Assembly: GCA_944320845.1 (NCBI GenBank)
Contig: CALUJA010000012.1
Location: 1-64,000 of the forward strand
DNA: 64,000 bases
Origin: an uncultured Phocaeicola sp.
Lineage (GTDB): Bacteria; Bacteroidota; Bacteroidia; Bacteroidales; Bacteroidaceae
Direction of reading: 5' to 3'
Shown: positions 18,559 to 26,802 of the stretch, piece by piece
How positions within the stretch are numbered: the first letter of the stretch is position 1
Layout of the letters: every line of letters starts with the position of its first letter
Notes under the pieces: generated by a model
Seen by the model: only the letters and a program-made list of their open reading frames with translations
The model's database searches: none
Told to the model about the DNA's origin: nothing
Position numbers and translations under genes: made by a program

Positions 18559-19602
18559 ATGGCACAATTGAATTTTGGCGGAGTTATCGAGAATGTGGTA
18601 ACCCGCGAGGAGTTTCCTTTGGAAAAGGCGCGTGAAGTGTTGAAGAATGAAACGATTGCTGTAATCGGATACGGTGTACAGGGTCCGGGACAATCGTTGA
18701 ACTTGCGCGACAATGGTTTTAATGTAATTGTAGGACAGCGGCCGGGAAAAACCTATGAAAAGGCAGTGGCCGACGGATGGGTGCCGGGAGAAACCCTGTT
18801 CGGCATCGAGGAGGCCTGCAAGCGGGGCACTATCATCATGTGTCTGTTGTCGGATGCAGCCGTCATGTCTGTATGGCCGACCATCAAGCCGCACCTGACA
18901 GCCGGAAAGGCGCTTTATTTCTCTCACGGATTTGCCATTACCTGGAACGACCGTACCGGGGTGGTTCCTCCCGCTGACATTGATGTGATTATGGTTGCAC
19001 CGAAAGGCTCGGGCACATCGTTGCGCACGATGTTCCTCGAGGGCCGTGGATTGAACTCGTCTTATGCCATTTATCAGGATGTGACGGGTAAGGCTTATGA
19101 CCGTACCATCGCATTGGGCATTGGCATCGGCTCTGGCTATTTGTTTGAAACCACGTTCCAGCGCGAGGCTACATCCGACCTGACCGGCGAACGCGGCTCG
19201 CTGATGGGAGCTATCCAGGGACTGTTGCTGGCTCAGTATGAGGTGCTGCGTGAAAATGGCCATACTCCTTCTGAGGCTTTCAATGAAACTGTGGAGGAAC
19301 TGACCCAGTCGCTGATGCCTTTGTTTGCCAAAAATGGTATGGACTGGATGTATGCCAACTGTTCCACCACGGCACAGCGCGGCGCTTTAGACTGGATGAC
19401 TCCGTTTCATGACGCCATCAAGCCGGTTATGCAGAAGCTGTATGAGAGTGTGAAGTCGGGCCACGAGGCGCAGATTTCTATCGACAGCAATTCGCAACCT
19501 GACTATCGTGAAAAACTGAATGCGGAACTGAAGGCTTTGCGCGAAAGCGAAATGTGGCAGGCTGCTGTAACGGTGCGTCAGCTGCGTCCGGAAAACAATT
19601 GA
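18559..19602 (+). CDS. ilvC: Ketol-acid reductoisomerase
   Basis: Second common enzyme of Ile/Val synthesis: isomerises and reduces acetolactate with NAD(P)H and magnesium. The Rossmann glycine motif is IGYGVQGPGQSLNLRDNGF near residue 36. The KARI C-terminal domain has metal-binding acidic residues in TSDLTGERGSLMGA and the AFNETVEELTQSLMPL helix. The 347 residues fit the plant-like class I KARI of Bacteroidota. It ends the operon and a strong terminator follows 65 bp downstream. Confidence 0.97.
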   Translation: MAQLNFGGVIENVVTREEFPLEKAREVLKNETIAVIGYGVQGPGQSLNLRDNGFNVIVGQRPGKTYEKAVADGWVPGETLFGIEEACKRGTIIMCLLSDAAVMSVWPTIKPHLTAGKALYFSHGFAITWNDRTGVVPPADIDVIMVAPKGSGTSLRTMFLEGRGLNSSYAIYQDVTGKAYDRTIALGIGIGSGYLFETTFQREATSDLTGERGSLMGAIQGLLLAQYEVLRENGHTPSEAFNETVEELTQSLMPLFAKNGMDWMYANCSTTAQRGALDWMTPFHDAIKPVMQKLYESVKSGHEAQISIDSNSQPDYREKLNAELKALRESEMWQAAVTVRQLRPENN

Positions 19603-19667
19603 CAAGGTGCCGGAAACATCGGAAGCCTTGATGGGATGAGGTGGTTATGCCCTTGTTCCAGAGAAAG

Positions 19668-19709
19668 AAAGAGACTGCCCTTGCTTTTTGTCGGGCAGTC
19701 TCTTTTTTT
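19668..19709 (+). terminator. Terminator of the ilv operon (probably bidirectional)
   Basis: AAAGAGACTGCCC (19668-19680) and GGGCAGTCTCTTT (19693-19705) form a 13-bp perfect stem with a 12-nt loop, then a T-run to 19709. The opposite strand is also T-rich after the stem, so it can serve the convergent hslR operon. Confidence 0.9.
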
Positions 19710-19774
19710 GTCACCGTGCCATGCGGCTTGCTTGCTTATCAAACGATATTTTTGCCGCGTCAAGCGCGGGTCGG

Positions 19775-20194
19775 TCAATCGTCATCGTCGTCGCTGTCAA
19801 AGTCAAATTCGTCAAAATATTCCGGAGTAAAAAATTCGTCCAGGTCACGGCGTTCTTTTTTGGTCGGTCGTCCCGTTCCGCGCGCCCGGTCTACGAATCC
19901 GCTTATCCGGCTCATCTCCAGCAGTTCATACTGGTCGGGAGTCGTTACGTTTTCCATAATCTCCGGCACTAACTTCGCTCCTACACGTTTTTCAATGGCT
20001 TGCAACACTTTGAAGGAATAGGTGACAGGCGGTTTTCTTACTTGCACCACATCGCCGGGCTTTATCATTCGGGCGGGTTTCACTTGTGAACCGTTGACCG
20101 ATATCCGGCCTTTCTTGCAGGCTTCGGCGGCAATGGTACGGGTCTTGAATATGCGGGCGGCCCACATCCATTTGTCTATTCTCGCTTCAGGCAT
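19775..20194 (-). CDS. hslR: S4-domain RNA-binding protein (Hsp15-like)
   Basis: Short S4-fold RNA-binding protein. The N-terminal domain RIDKWMWAARIFKTRTIAAE, then CKKGRISVNG and VKPARMIKPGDVVQV, is the Hsp15/YrfH pattern. In E. coli Hsp15 binds stalled 50S subunits carrying nascent chains. Here the C-terminus is a long acidic tail ending in a run of aspartates (about residues 115-139), which E. coli Hsp15 does not share in this form. It is the last gene of a minus-strand operon rplY-pth-hslR, 12 bp after pth, consistent with ribosome rescue. The function is inferred from the family. Confidence 0.88.
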   Translation of the reverse strand: MPEARIDKWMWAARIFKTRTIAAEACKKGRISVNGSQVKPARMIKPGDVVQVRKPPVTYSFKVLQAIEKRVGAKLVPEIMENVTTPDQYELLEMSRISGFVDRARGTGRPTKKERRDLDEFFTPEYFDEFDFDSDDDDD

Positions 20195-20206
20195 GATTGG
20201 TTTCTT

Positions 20207-20770
20207 TTATTTGTTGTTGTATTGGTTCATCGTGTTGCTTAGTCCTGCCAGACAAAAGCTTTTCACGATTTCTCCGGCTGTTTCTAGGCGTTCCGGCAGC
20301 AGCTTCCTGTCGTCTTCACTGAAGTGTCCCAATACGAAGTCTATCTGTCCGCCTCTTGGAAAATCGTTTCCGATGCCGAAGCGCAGCCGCGCATAGTTTT
20401 GAGTGCCCAATGTTGCGGCTATATGCTTTAATCCGTTGTGTCCGGCATCACTTCCCTTGCCTTTCAGCCGTAGGCTTCCGAAGGGAAGAGCAAGGTCATC
20501 GACCACAATCAGCACGTTTTCCAGCGGAATCTTCTCTTGCTGCATCCAGTAGCGCACGGCATTTCCGCTTAGATTCATGTAGGTGGACGGCTTGAGCAGT
20601 ACCAGCTGGCGGCCTTTCAGTGACAGACTGGCGACGGCACCATAGCGCTTGTCGCTGAAAACAATATTGGACGCCTTAGCAAGGGCGTCCAATACCATAA
20701 ATCCTATGTTGTGACGGGTTTCTCGATATTCATCACCGATATTCCCCAGTCCTACTATCAAATATTTCAT
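20207..20770 (-). CDS. pth: Peptidyl-tRNA hydrolase
   Basis: Recycles tRNA from peptidyl-tRNAs that drop off ribosomes. Family signatures are [23 protein letters not shown] at the N-terminus with the catalytic histidine near residue 20, YMNLSGNAV near 65, the catalytic aspartate in [15 protein letters not shown], and GHNGLKHI near 110. Length 187 is standard. It lies 32 bp downstream of rplY, the common Bacteroidota pairing. Confidence 0.96.
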   Translation of the reverse strand: MKYLIVGLGNIGDEYRETRHNIGFMVLDALAKASNIVFSDKRYGAVASLSLKGRQLVLLKPSTYMNLSGNAVRYWMQQEKIPLENVLIVVDDLALPFGSLRLKGKGSDAGHNGLKHIAATLGTQNYARLRFGIGNDFPRGGQIDFVLGHFSEDDRKLLPERLETAGEIVKSFCLAGLSNTMNQYNNK

Positions 20771-20802
20771 TGATGGGATTCTGTGTTTAAGTTATCTCCG
20801 CA

Positions 20803-21399
20803 TTATTTTGCGGCAGCAGCCTGAGCACCACGAGCGGCACGTGTCAGCTTAACAGCGCAAACAACGGCGTCTTTCGCATTCAGGATTTCCAGATTTTCGT
20901 AATTCAGTTCGCCTACCTTGATGGTCTTGCCCAAGCCCAAGCTTGAAACGTTGATGACCATACGCTCCGGAACCATGTTGTACAGGGCTTTCACTTTCAG
21001 CTTGCGCATCTGAAGAACAAGTTTACCACCGGCTTTCACACCTTCAGCCAGACCTTCCAGCTGTACGGGAACTTCCATAACGATAGGTTTGTCCTCGTCA
21101 ATCTGATAGAAGTCAATGTGCAGGATAGCGTCTGTTACAGGGTGGAATTGGATATCCTTCATGATGGCGTTTACTACCTTGCCGTCAATGTTCAGGTCTA
21201 CTACGTAGATATGCGGCGTATACACCAGTTTGCGTATTCCGTCTATCGTTACAGAAAAGTGGGTTGCTACCTGATTGCCGTTTTCGTCTTTCTGTGAACC
21301 GTACAGTACACAAGGGATGCTTGCGCTTTTGCGCAGCTCTTTTGTTGCTTTCTTGCCGGTTTCTGCTCTCAGTGAGCCTTGGATTTGAATTGATTTCAT
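20803..21399 (-). CDS. rplY: 50S ribosomal protein L25 (CTC form)
   Basis: Binds 5S rRNA in the large subunit. The N-terminal L25 domain begins MKSIQIQGSLRAETGKKATK and includes IPCVLYG near residue 30. The C-terminal TL5/CTC-like beta domain (about 95-185: VPVQLEGLAEGVKAGGKL) makes it the long 198-residue form, ending in an Ala-rich tail. First gene of the rplY-pth-hslR operon. Confidence 0.95.
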   Translation of the reverse strand: MKSIQIQGSLRAETGKKATKELRKSASIPCVLYGSQKDENGNQVATHFSVTIDGIRKLVYTPHIYVVDLNIDGKVVNAIMKDIQFHPVTDAILHIDFYQIDEDKPIVMEVPVQLEGLAEGVKAGGKLVLQMRKLKVKALYNMVPERMVINVSSLGLGKTIKVGELNYENLEILNAKDAVVCAVKLTRAARGAQAAAAK

Positions 21400-21477
21400 T
21401 TTCTTGATTTTTTAGTGTTACTCTAAATTAAGTGTTCATTGCTTAATTCGCCATCACACGACAGCTAAAAAGCGCGG

Positions 21478-21485
21478 CAAAGGTA
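21478..21485 (-). promoter_or_regulatory. Putative -7 element of the rplY operon
   Basis: TACCTTTG on the minus strand, 79 bp before the rplY start. No TTTG is present at -33. Confidence 0.5.
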
Positions 21486-21517
21486 ATTGTTTTTTTTGAC
21501 ACTGCCAATTAAAATCG

Positions 21518-21892
21518 TTAGAAATCAATGTCTATTTTTATTTCGTCTGTCTTTATCGGCTCATTCTCTTCGGCATTCTCCTGCTCTTTCCTTTCTCTTG
21601 GAGCGCTTTCCGGAGAATTTTCCTCTATATATTGAATGGTTTGCTGAAGGCCGTTCATGAATTTCTCAAAATCTTCTCTATATAAGAAAATCTTATGCTT
21701 CTCGAAACTGACTTGAGGTTCACTTCCTTCTTCGGATATGATTTTTTTGCTTTCCGTAATGGCCAGAAACATTTCATCCTTGCGGCTCTTCTTTACATCC
21801 AGATAATAGATGCGCTTTCCCGCTCTTATCGCTTTTGAAAAAACGATTTCCTTATCACCTTCTGATTTGTTCTTCTTGTTCAGATCTTCCAT
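21518..21892 (-). CDS. PUR-family nucleic-acid-binding protein (DUF3276)
   Basis: Small protein of the bacterial PUR-alpha-like family. A single PUR repeat covers about residues 15-88, with EIVFSKAIRAGKRIYYLDVK and DEMFLAITESKK, followed by KHKIFLYREDFEKFMNGLQQ. The PUR fold binds single-stranded DNA or RNA. The tail (about 90-124) is acidic and low-complexity. It is a single gene between rplY and the divergent nusB. The physiological target is unknown. Confidence 0.85.
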   Translation of the reverse strand: MEDLNKKNKSEGDKEIVFSKAIRAGKRIYYLDVKKSRKDEMFLAITESKKIISEEGSEPQVSFEKHKIFLYREDFEKFMNGLQQTIQYIEENSPESAPRERKEQENAEENEPIKTDEIKIDIDF

Positions 21893-22033
21893 ATCTTGTC
21901 CTTATTAAAAATAATCTCTTCAAATTTGACTATTTTTTTGGAATGTGCAAAGGAAGAAGCTGATAAAAAAATATAATCACTAAAAAAACAGAAAAAAAGT
22001 CATTCGATTATAGGCTGTGTAAAGGATTTTAAT

Positions 22034-22041
22034 TACTTTTG
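22034..22041 (+). promoter_or_regulatory. Putative -7 element of nusB
   Basis: TACTTTTG fits TAnnTTTG, 28 bp upstream of the nusB ATG. No clear -33 box. Confidence 0.5.
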
Positions 22042-22069
22042 CAACTCAATTATTAGTTATTGTGTTAGT

Positions 22070-22996
22070 ATGATTAACAGAGTTCTTATTCGTCTTAAGA
22101 TAGTTCAGATAATCTATGCTTATTATCAGAACGGCGGTAAAAATTTGGATACTGCGGAAAAAGAGTTGTTCTTCAGTTTGTCGAAGGCATATGATTTGTA
22201 TAACTATCTTCTTTTTTTGATGGTGGAGATAACGCGGTATGCTGCCAAGCGTCTGGAGGCAGGTAAAAACAAGCTTGCACCTACGAAGGAGGAGCTGTTT
22301 CCCAATACTAAATTTGTGGATAATGCCTTCATTGCCCAATTGGAGGTAAACCGGCAGTTGAATGAATTTGTATCCAATCAGAAGAAGACTTGGGCAAATG
22401 AGGCTGAATTCATCAAGTCGCTTTGTGAACAGATTATGCAGAGTGACATATATAAGGAATATATGGCAAGTGAGACTTCTTCATACGAGGAAGATCGCGA
22501 GGTGTGGAGAAAGATTTATAAGAAGATTATTTTTAACAATGCCGCTCTTGATGAGGTGTTGGAGGACCAGAGCTTGTATTGGAACGATGATAAGGAGATT
22601 GTCGATACTTTTGTGCTGAAGACAATAAAGCGCTTTGACCCGAAAAACGGCGAGAAGCAGGAGCTGCTGCCAGAGTTTAAGGATGAGGAGGACCAGGATT
22701 TTGCACGCCGCTTGTTCCGTCGTACAATCTTGAATGCAGACTATTACCGTCATCTGATTAGTGAAAACTCGAAAAATTGGGATTTGAACCGTGTCGCTGT
22801 AATGGATGTGGTCATTATGCAAGTAGCTTTGGCGGAAATTTTAAGTTTCCCGAATATTCCTATCAATGTGTCTTTGAACGAATACGTGGAGATAGCCAAG
22901 CTGTATAGCACTCCCAAGAGCGGTGCGTTCATAAACGGAACTTTGGATGGAATTGTTAATCAATTGAAAAAGGAAAACAAGCTGACCAAAAGTTAA
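22070..22996 (+). CDS. nusB: Transcription antitermination factor NusB (long form)
   Basis: Component of the antitermination complex (NusB with S10/NusE) used for rRNA transcription. The C-terminal half (about 195-300: FARRLFRRTILN, NWDLNRVAVMDVVIMQVALAEIL, FPNIPINVSLNEYVEIAKLYSTPKSGAFINGTLDGI) is the conserved NusB core. The N-terminus starts INRVLIRLKIVQIIYAYYQ, like a NusB first helix, but a region of about 150 residues is inserted before the core. The total of 308 is about twice the E. coli length, a form common in Bacteroidota. It is followed by yajC. Confidence 0.92.
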   Translation: MINRVLIRLKIVQIIYAYYQNGGKNLDTAEKELFFSLSKAYDLYNYLLFLMVEITRYAAKRLEAGKNKLAPTKEELFPNTKFVDNAFIAQLEVNRQLNEFVSNQKKTWANEAEFIKSLCEQIMQSDIYKEYMASETSSYEEDREVWRKIYKKIIFNNAALDEVLEDQSLYWNDDKEIVDTFVLKTIKRFDPKNGEKQELLPEFKDEEDQDFARRLFRRTILNADYYRHLISENSKNWDLNRVAVMDVVIMQVALAEILSFPNIPINVSLNEYVEIAKLYSTPKSGAFINGTLDGIVNQLKKENKLTKS

Positions 22997-23004
22997 TATC
23001 TTTG
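22997..23004 (+). promoter_or_regulatory. Putative -7 element of yajC
   Basis: TATCTTTG begins 1 bp after the nusB stop codon and lies 33 bp before yajC, so yajC probably has its own start within the run. Confidence 0.5.
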
Positions 23005-23036
23005 CCCGAAATATTAATTTGATAAAAAAATAGACT

Positions 23037-23345
23037 ATGAATTTGTTGACTGTTCTTTTGCAGAGTCAAGGCGGAGCCGACTACTCTTTCTTGATTATGA
23101 TGGTGGCCATTTTTGCTATCATGTATTTCTTTATGATTCGTCCTCAGAATAAAAAGCAGAAAGAAATCGCCAATTTTCGTAAAAACCTCGAAGTGGGTCA
23201 GGCTGTTATTACTGCTGGAGGTATTTATGGAAAAATCAAAGAAATAGAAGATAATGCAGTAATAGTGGAGATTGCCCCCAGTGTAAAGATTAAGGTAGAT
23301 AGAAATTCTATTTACGCCGATGCGCAAGCTACCCAGACCAAGTAG
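23037..23345 (+). CDS. yajC: Preprotein translocase subunit YajC
   Basis: Small single-pass inner-membrane protein associated with SecDF. A hydrophobic helix (about residues 18-38, YSFLIMMVAIFAIMYFFMIR) is followed by the hallmark RPQNKKQKE and the KNLEVGQAVITAGGIYGKI cytoplasmic domain. The 102-residue length is typical. It lies between nusB and a CdaR/YbbR-like gene. Confidence 0.93.
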   Translation: MNLLTVLLQSQGGADYSFLIMMVAIFAIMYFFMIRPQNKKQKEIANFRKNLEVGQAVITAGGIYGKIKEIEDNAVIVEIAPSVKIKVDRNSIYADAQATQTK

Positions 23346-23372
23346 TCCGGGATTTTAAAAAGTTTGAAGATT

Positions 23373-24383
23373 ATGTTCGGCAGAAAGAACATAAAAATAT
23401 ATTATTTGAACGGATTAAGGAAAATCAGGAGTTTTCTGCTCAGCACGAAGAGCCGGGAACTTCTGGTTTTCTGTTTTTTTGTTTTTGTCGCATTCTGTTT
23501 CTGGCTGCTTCAGACCATGAATGATGTTTATCAGGCAGATTTTAAGATTCCGGTTCGTCTGAAGAATGTGCCGAAAGAGGTTGTGATGACTTCAGAGCTT
23601 CCCAAAGAAATCCGGGTGCATGTAGAAGATAGGGGAACCGTATTGCTGAACTATATGTTGGGGCGTACTTTTTTCCCGGTGTCTTTTGATTTTCAGGATT
23701 ACAAGGACAATGGCTTCCATGTATCCATACCCGTATCGGAGGTGACAAAGAAGGTATCGGCCCAACTTGCCAGTACAACCAAGTTATTGTCAGTGCGTCC
23801 CAATGTGCTTGAGTTTATCTATACACAGGGAAAAGCCAAAAAAGTGCCGGTAGCTGCTAAGGGAAGGATGATGGCCGGGCATCAATATTATATTTCTGAC
23901 ATCTTGCTTTCTCCCGATTCGGTGATGGTATATGCTCCTGATTCGGTGCTTGATTTCATAACAACGGCATATACCCAGCCGGTGGATATTGAAAACATAA
24001 CGGATACGGTATCCAGACACGTTCATTTGCAGACTGTAAAAGGGGCTAAGTTTACTCCGTCTTCTGCGGATGTAAAGATATATGTGGACATGTATTCGGA
24101 AAAAACGGTGGAAGTTCCCGTTACGGGAGTCAATTTCCCCGCCGGAAAAATATTGAGGACTTTTCCTTCGCGTGTGCAGGTTACTTTTCAAGTCGGCTTG
24201 AAGCATTTCAAGCAGATTACCGCAGAGGACTTCTTTATCGGCGTGTCTTATGAAGATGTGGTGAATGCCAGGGATAACAAGATTCATTTGTCTTTGCGCA
24301 GGGTGCCTGAGTTTGCAAGCCATGTGCATATTGTGCCTGAAGAGGTGGATTATCTGATAGAGCAGCAACAGACCGGAGACTGA
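23373..24383 (+). CDS. YbbR/CdaR-domain membrane protein
   Basis: One transmembrane helix near residues 23-45 (LLVFCFFVFVAFCFWLLQ) precedes an extracytoplasmic region with repeated YbbR-type beta domains (about 50-330). Recognisable segments are VYQADFKIPVRLKNVP, KKVPVAAKG, and KTVEVPVTGVNFP. In Firmicutes CdaR regulates the diadenylate cyclase CdaA; no cdaA lies beside this gene, so that role is not shown. The ATG at 23373 is preferred over the TTG at 23364. It ends 4 bp before coaE. Confidence 0.75.
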   Translation: MFGRKNIKIYYLNGLRKIRSFLLSTKSRELLVFCFFVFVAFCFWLLQTMNDVYQADFKIPVRLKNVPKEVVMTSELPKEIRVHVEDRGTVLLNYMLGRTFFPVSFDFQDYKDNGFHVSIPVSEVTKKVSAQLASTTKLLSVRPNVLEFIYTQGKAKKVPVAAKGRMMAGHQYYISDILLSPDSVMVYAPDSVLDFITTAYTQPVDIENITDTVSRHVHLQTVKGAKFTPSSADVKIYVDMYSEKTVEVPVTGVNFPAGKILRTFPSRVQVTFQVGLKHFKQITAEDFFIGVSYEDVVNARDNKIHLSLRRVPEFASHVHIVPEEVDYLIEQQQTGD

Positions 24384-24387
24384 TATT

Positions 24388-24975
24388 ATGATTAAGCTGG
24401 GCATTACAGGCGGGATAGGCTGCGGAAAATCTTATGTTGCGCATTTGCTGCAGGAGAGGGGGATACCGGTATATGATACAGACCGCGAGGCGAAAAGGCT
24501 CATGGTGTCTCATCCCGTCATTCGCCGGAAGCTGACAGAACTGCTGGGAGAAGCTGTTTATGAGGGGGATGTGCTTAACAAGCCTCTTTTGGCCGGTTAT
24601 TTGTTTGCCTGCAAGGACAATGCGGAGCGTGTTAATTCGGTTGTCCATCCTTGCGTCTATGACGATTTTCTGCGTTGGACGAAGATGCATGAATGTTCGG
24701 GCAAGGAGACGGTCGCGATGGAAAGTGCCATTTTGTTTGAGTCGGGCTTTGACCGGGCTGTAGACCGTGTACTGATGGTATATGCTCCGATGGAGTTGCG
24801 GGTTCGCCGCGCGATGGAGCGTGACCATGCATCGGAGGAGCAGGTCCGCCTGCGTATGGCGGCTCAGGCCGACGATGAAGAAAAGATAAGCAGGTCGGAT
24901 TATGTGGTCATGAACGACGGCATTTCTTCGCTGGATATCCAGCTGGACCGCATTCTTCAGGCGTTGAAGGAGTGA
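24388..24975 (+). CDS. coaE: Dephospho-CoA kinase
   Basis: Last step of coenzyme A synthesis: phosphorylates the ribose 3' position of dephospho-CoA. The P-loop GITGGIGCGKS lies at residues 5-15, the substrate aspartate in PVYDTDREAK near 30, VHPCVYDDF near 85, and ESAILFESGF near 110. The 195 residues match the family. It is translationally close to the YbbR-like gene. Confidence 0.95.
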   Translation: MIKLGITGGIGCGKSYVAHLLQERGIPVYDTDREAKRLMVSHPVIRRKLTELLGEAVYEGDVLNKPLLAGYLFACKDNAERVNSVVHPCVYDDFLRWTKMHECSGKETVAMESAILFESGFDRAVDRVLMVYAPMELRVRRAMERDHASEEQVRLRMAAQADDEEKISRSDYVVMNDGISSLDIQLDRILQALKE

Positions 24976-24991
24976 AAAGATACCCGATAGC

Positions 24992-25022
24992 TTGTGTATT
25001 TCATCTGTGAATTGTATTTTTG
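24992..25022 (+). promoter_or_regulatory. Promoter of the DUF5606 gene
   Basis: TTG (24992-24994), a 20-nt spacer, and TATTTTTG (25015-25022), 35 bp before the ATG. Confidence 0.6.
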
Positions 25023-25057
25023 TGTCGATTATAAACTTAAATATTACAGAATAATTT

Positions 25058-25483
25058 ATGTTGAAGACTATTTTGGCTGTTTCGGGCAAGCCGGGACTGT
25101 ATAAGTTGATTTCTCAGGCAAGAAATATGTTGATAGTAGAATCCGTAAGTTCGGACAAGAAAAGAATGCCCGTTTATGCCAGTGAAAAAGTCATTTCACT
25201 GGGTGATATTGCCATGTACACGGATGCGGATGAAGTTCCGTTGGGTGAAGTGCTGGAGTCTGTAAAGAAGAAGGAGAACGGCGCTCTGGTTTCTTTGGAT
25301 TACAAGAAGGCATCGGCTGAAGAGCTGCATGGCTTTATGGCTGAAGTGCTGCCGAATTATGACCGCGACCGGGTTCATACGGGCGACATCAAGAAGCTTA
25401 TCCAGTGGTATAACCTGTTGGTCTCAAACGGTGAGACGGATTTCGTTGAGGCAGAAGAGGAGAAAACCGAAGAAGAAGCATAA
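25058..25483 (+). CDS. DUF5606 family protein
   Basis: A 141-residue cytoplasmic protein conserved in Bacteroidota. The N-terminal half (MLKTILAVSGKPGLYKLISQ, NMLIVESVSSDKKRMPVY) looks like a small SH3-like beta domain. The second half is helical, with PNYDRDRVHTGDIKKLIQWYN and an acidic tail. Function unknown. It follows coaE by 82 bp with its own promoter and is followed by a terminator. Confidence 0.8.
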   Translation: MLKTILAVSGKPGLYKLISQARNMLIVESVSSDKKRMPVYASEKVISLGDIAMYTDADEVPLGEVLESVKKKENGALVSLDYKKASAEELHGFMAEVLPNYDRDRVHTGDIKKLIQWYNLLVSNGETDFVEAEEEKTEEEA

Positions 25484-25509
25484 GCGGGTTGCCTTTGCTG
25501 CATATTACG

Positions 25510-25552
25510 GATTCCGCATTCAAGGTCAGGCTTGGATGCGGAATCTGTTTTT
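25510..25552 (+). terminator. Terminator of the DUF5606 gene, inside the ampG-like 3' end
   Basis: Arms 25510-25524 and 25531-25545 form 15 pairs with one G-T, loop GTCAGG, then TGTTTTT. It overlaps the stop codon and last codons of the convergent permease gene, so the permease C-terminal codons double as a terminator arm. Confidence 0.75.
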
Positions 25553-26785
25553 CAGTCTGCCGGTCACGATGAACGTGGCCGATGTGCATGCCATAATCCA
25601 GATAAAGAACAGGCGGTAGCCCAGAAGTTCCTGAATCCAGCCGGCAATCATGCCGGGTATCATCATGCCTAATGCCATGAAGGCCGTGCAGATGGCATAA
25701 TGAGCCGTCTGGTATTGCCCTTCGGAAAAGTGGATAAGATAAAGCATGTAGGCCGTAAAGCCGAATCCGTATCCGAATTGTTCGATGAAGATGCTGCTGT
25801 TTATCAGGAGCAGGTCAGCGGGTTGGGCATAGCTGAGGTATACGTATACGGCATCCGGCAGAGAGATTGCCCAGACCATTGGCCAGAGCCACCGGTGCAG
25901 GCCATGTCGGGCCACGGTCATTCCTCCCAAGATTCCTCCCAAAGTCAGGCCGATTATGCCGACAGTCCCTTGTGTGAAGCCGATTTGCGCCGTGGTCATG
26001 CCTAAGCCTCCCTGTTCGGTGGGGTCAAGCAGAAAGGGGATGCTCATTTTTCCCAGCTGCGCTTCTGGCAGGCGGTAGAGTAGCATGAAGAGAATGGCTG
26101 TGCCTGCGCCTTCCTTTTGGAAGAATGACCGGAAGGTAAACAGAAAGTCTCTCAGCAGTTCGCTTGCCCGCTTGTGCTTGTACGACCTGTCGGCAGCCGG
26201 ATGGGGAAGGAAAGAAAGGTGATATGCCCACAAGGCCATAAACAATCCGGCCGACAAGAAGAAGGTAAGGCTCCATGCATAGCTGACGGTATCTGTCTTC
26301 TGCTCTAAATATCCGGCGAGCATGATGAGCAGCCCCTGTCCGGCAATGGTCGCGATGCGGTAGAATGTGCTTCGGATGCCCACGTAGAAGGCTTGGTCGC
26401 GGCTGTTGAGTCCCAGCATATAGAATCCGTCGGCCGCAATGTCGTGGGTGGCCGAGCTGAAAGCCATCAGCCAGAAAAAGGCAAGCGTGAGCTGGAGGTA
26501 ACGCTCTGCGGGTAAGGTCAGGGCAACTCCGGCCAGTCCGGCTCCAATCAGCAGCTGCATGCAGACAATCCACCAGCGCTTGCTGCGTATCAGGTCGACG
26601 AAGGGGCTCCACAACGGCTTGATGACCCACGGCAGATTCAGCCAGCCTGTATACAAGGCTACTTCTGCATTCGAGACGCCCATGCGTTTATACATGGTTA
26701 CCGACAAGGTCATTACGATGACATACGGCAGCCCTTCTGCAAAATACAGGCTTGGCACCCATGTCCACGGAGAATGTCTTTTCAT
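25526..26785 (-). CDS. AmpG-like muropeptide permease (MFS)
   Basis: Twelve-helix major facilitator protein of 419 residues resembling AmpG, which imports GlcNAc-anhydroMurNAc peptides for cell-wall recycling. The signature start is WVPSLYFAEGLPYVIV, followed by LNLPWVIKPLWSPFVD and SSATHDIAADGFYM near residue 110, a conserved AmpG segment. It is the last of three minus-strand genes with short gaps (18 and 21 bp). The neighbours, a SpoIID/LytB protein and a GT2-DUF4922 fusion, agree with a wall-recycling context. Substrate is inferred. Confidence 0.85.
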   Translation of the reverse strand: MKRHSPWTWVPSLYFAEGLPYVIVMTLSVTMYKRMGVSNAEVALYTGWLNLPWVIKPLWSPFVDLIRSKRWWIVCMQLLIGAGLAGVALTLPAERYLQLTLAFFWLMAFSSATHDIAADGFYMLGLNSRDQAFYVGIRSTFYRIATIAGQGLLIMLAGYLEQKTDTVSYAWSLTFFLSAGLFMALWAYHLSFLPHPAADRSYKHKRASELLRDFLFTFRSFFQKEGAGTAILFMLLYRLPEAQLGKMSIPFLLDPTEQGGLGMTTAQIGFTQGTVGIIGLTLGGILGGMTVARHGLHRWLWPMVWAISLPDAVYVYLSYAQPADLLLINSSIFIEQFGYGFGFTAYMLYLIHFSEGQYQTAHYAICTAFMALGMMIPGMIAGWIQELLGYRLFFIWIMACTSATFIVTGRLKNRFRIQA

Positions 26786-26802
26786 AGTTTGCTGTTTAGG
26801 CG

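Noticed and set aside
17211..18713. 500-residue minus-strand ORF across ilvN and the thioesterase
   Set aside because: Antisense to two well-supported genes in one operon.
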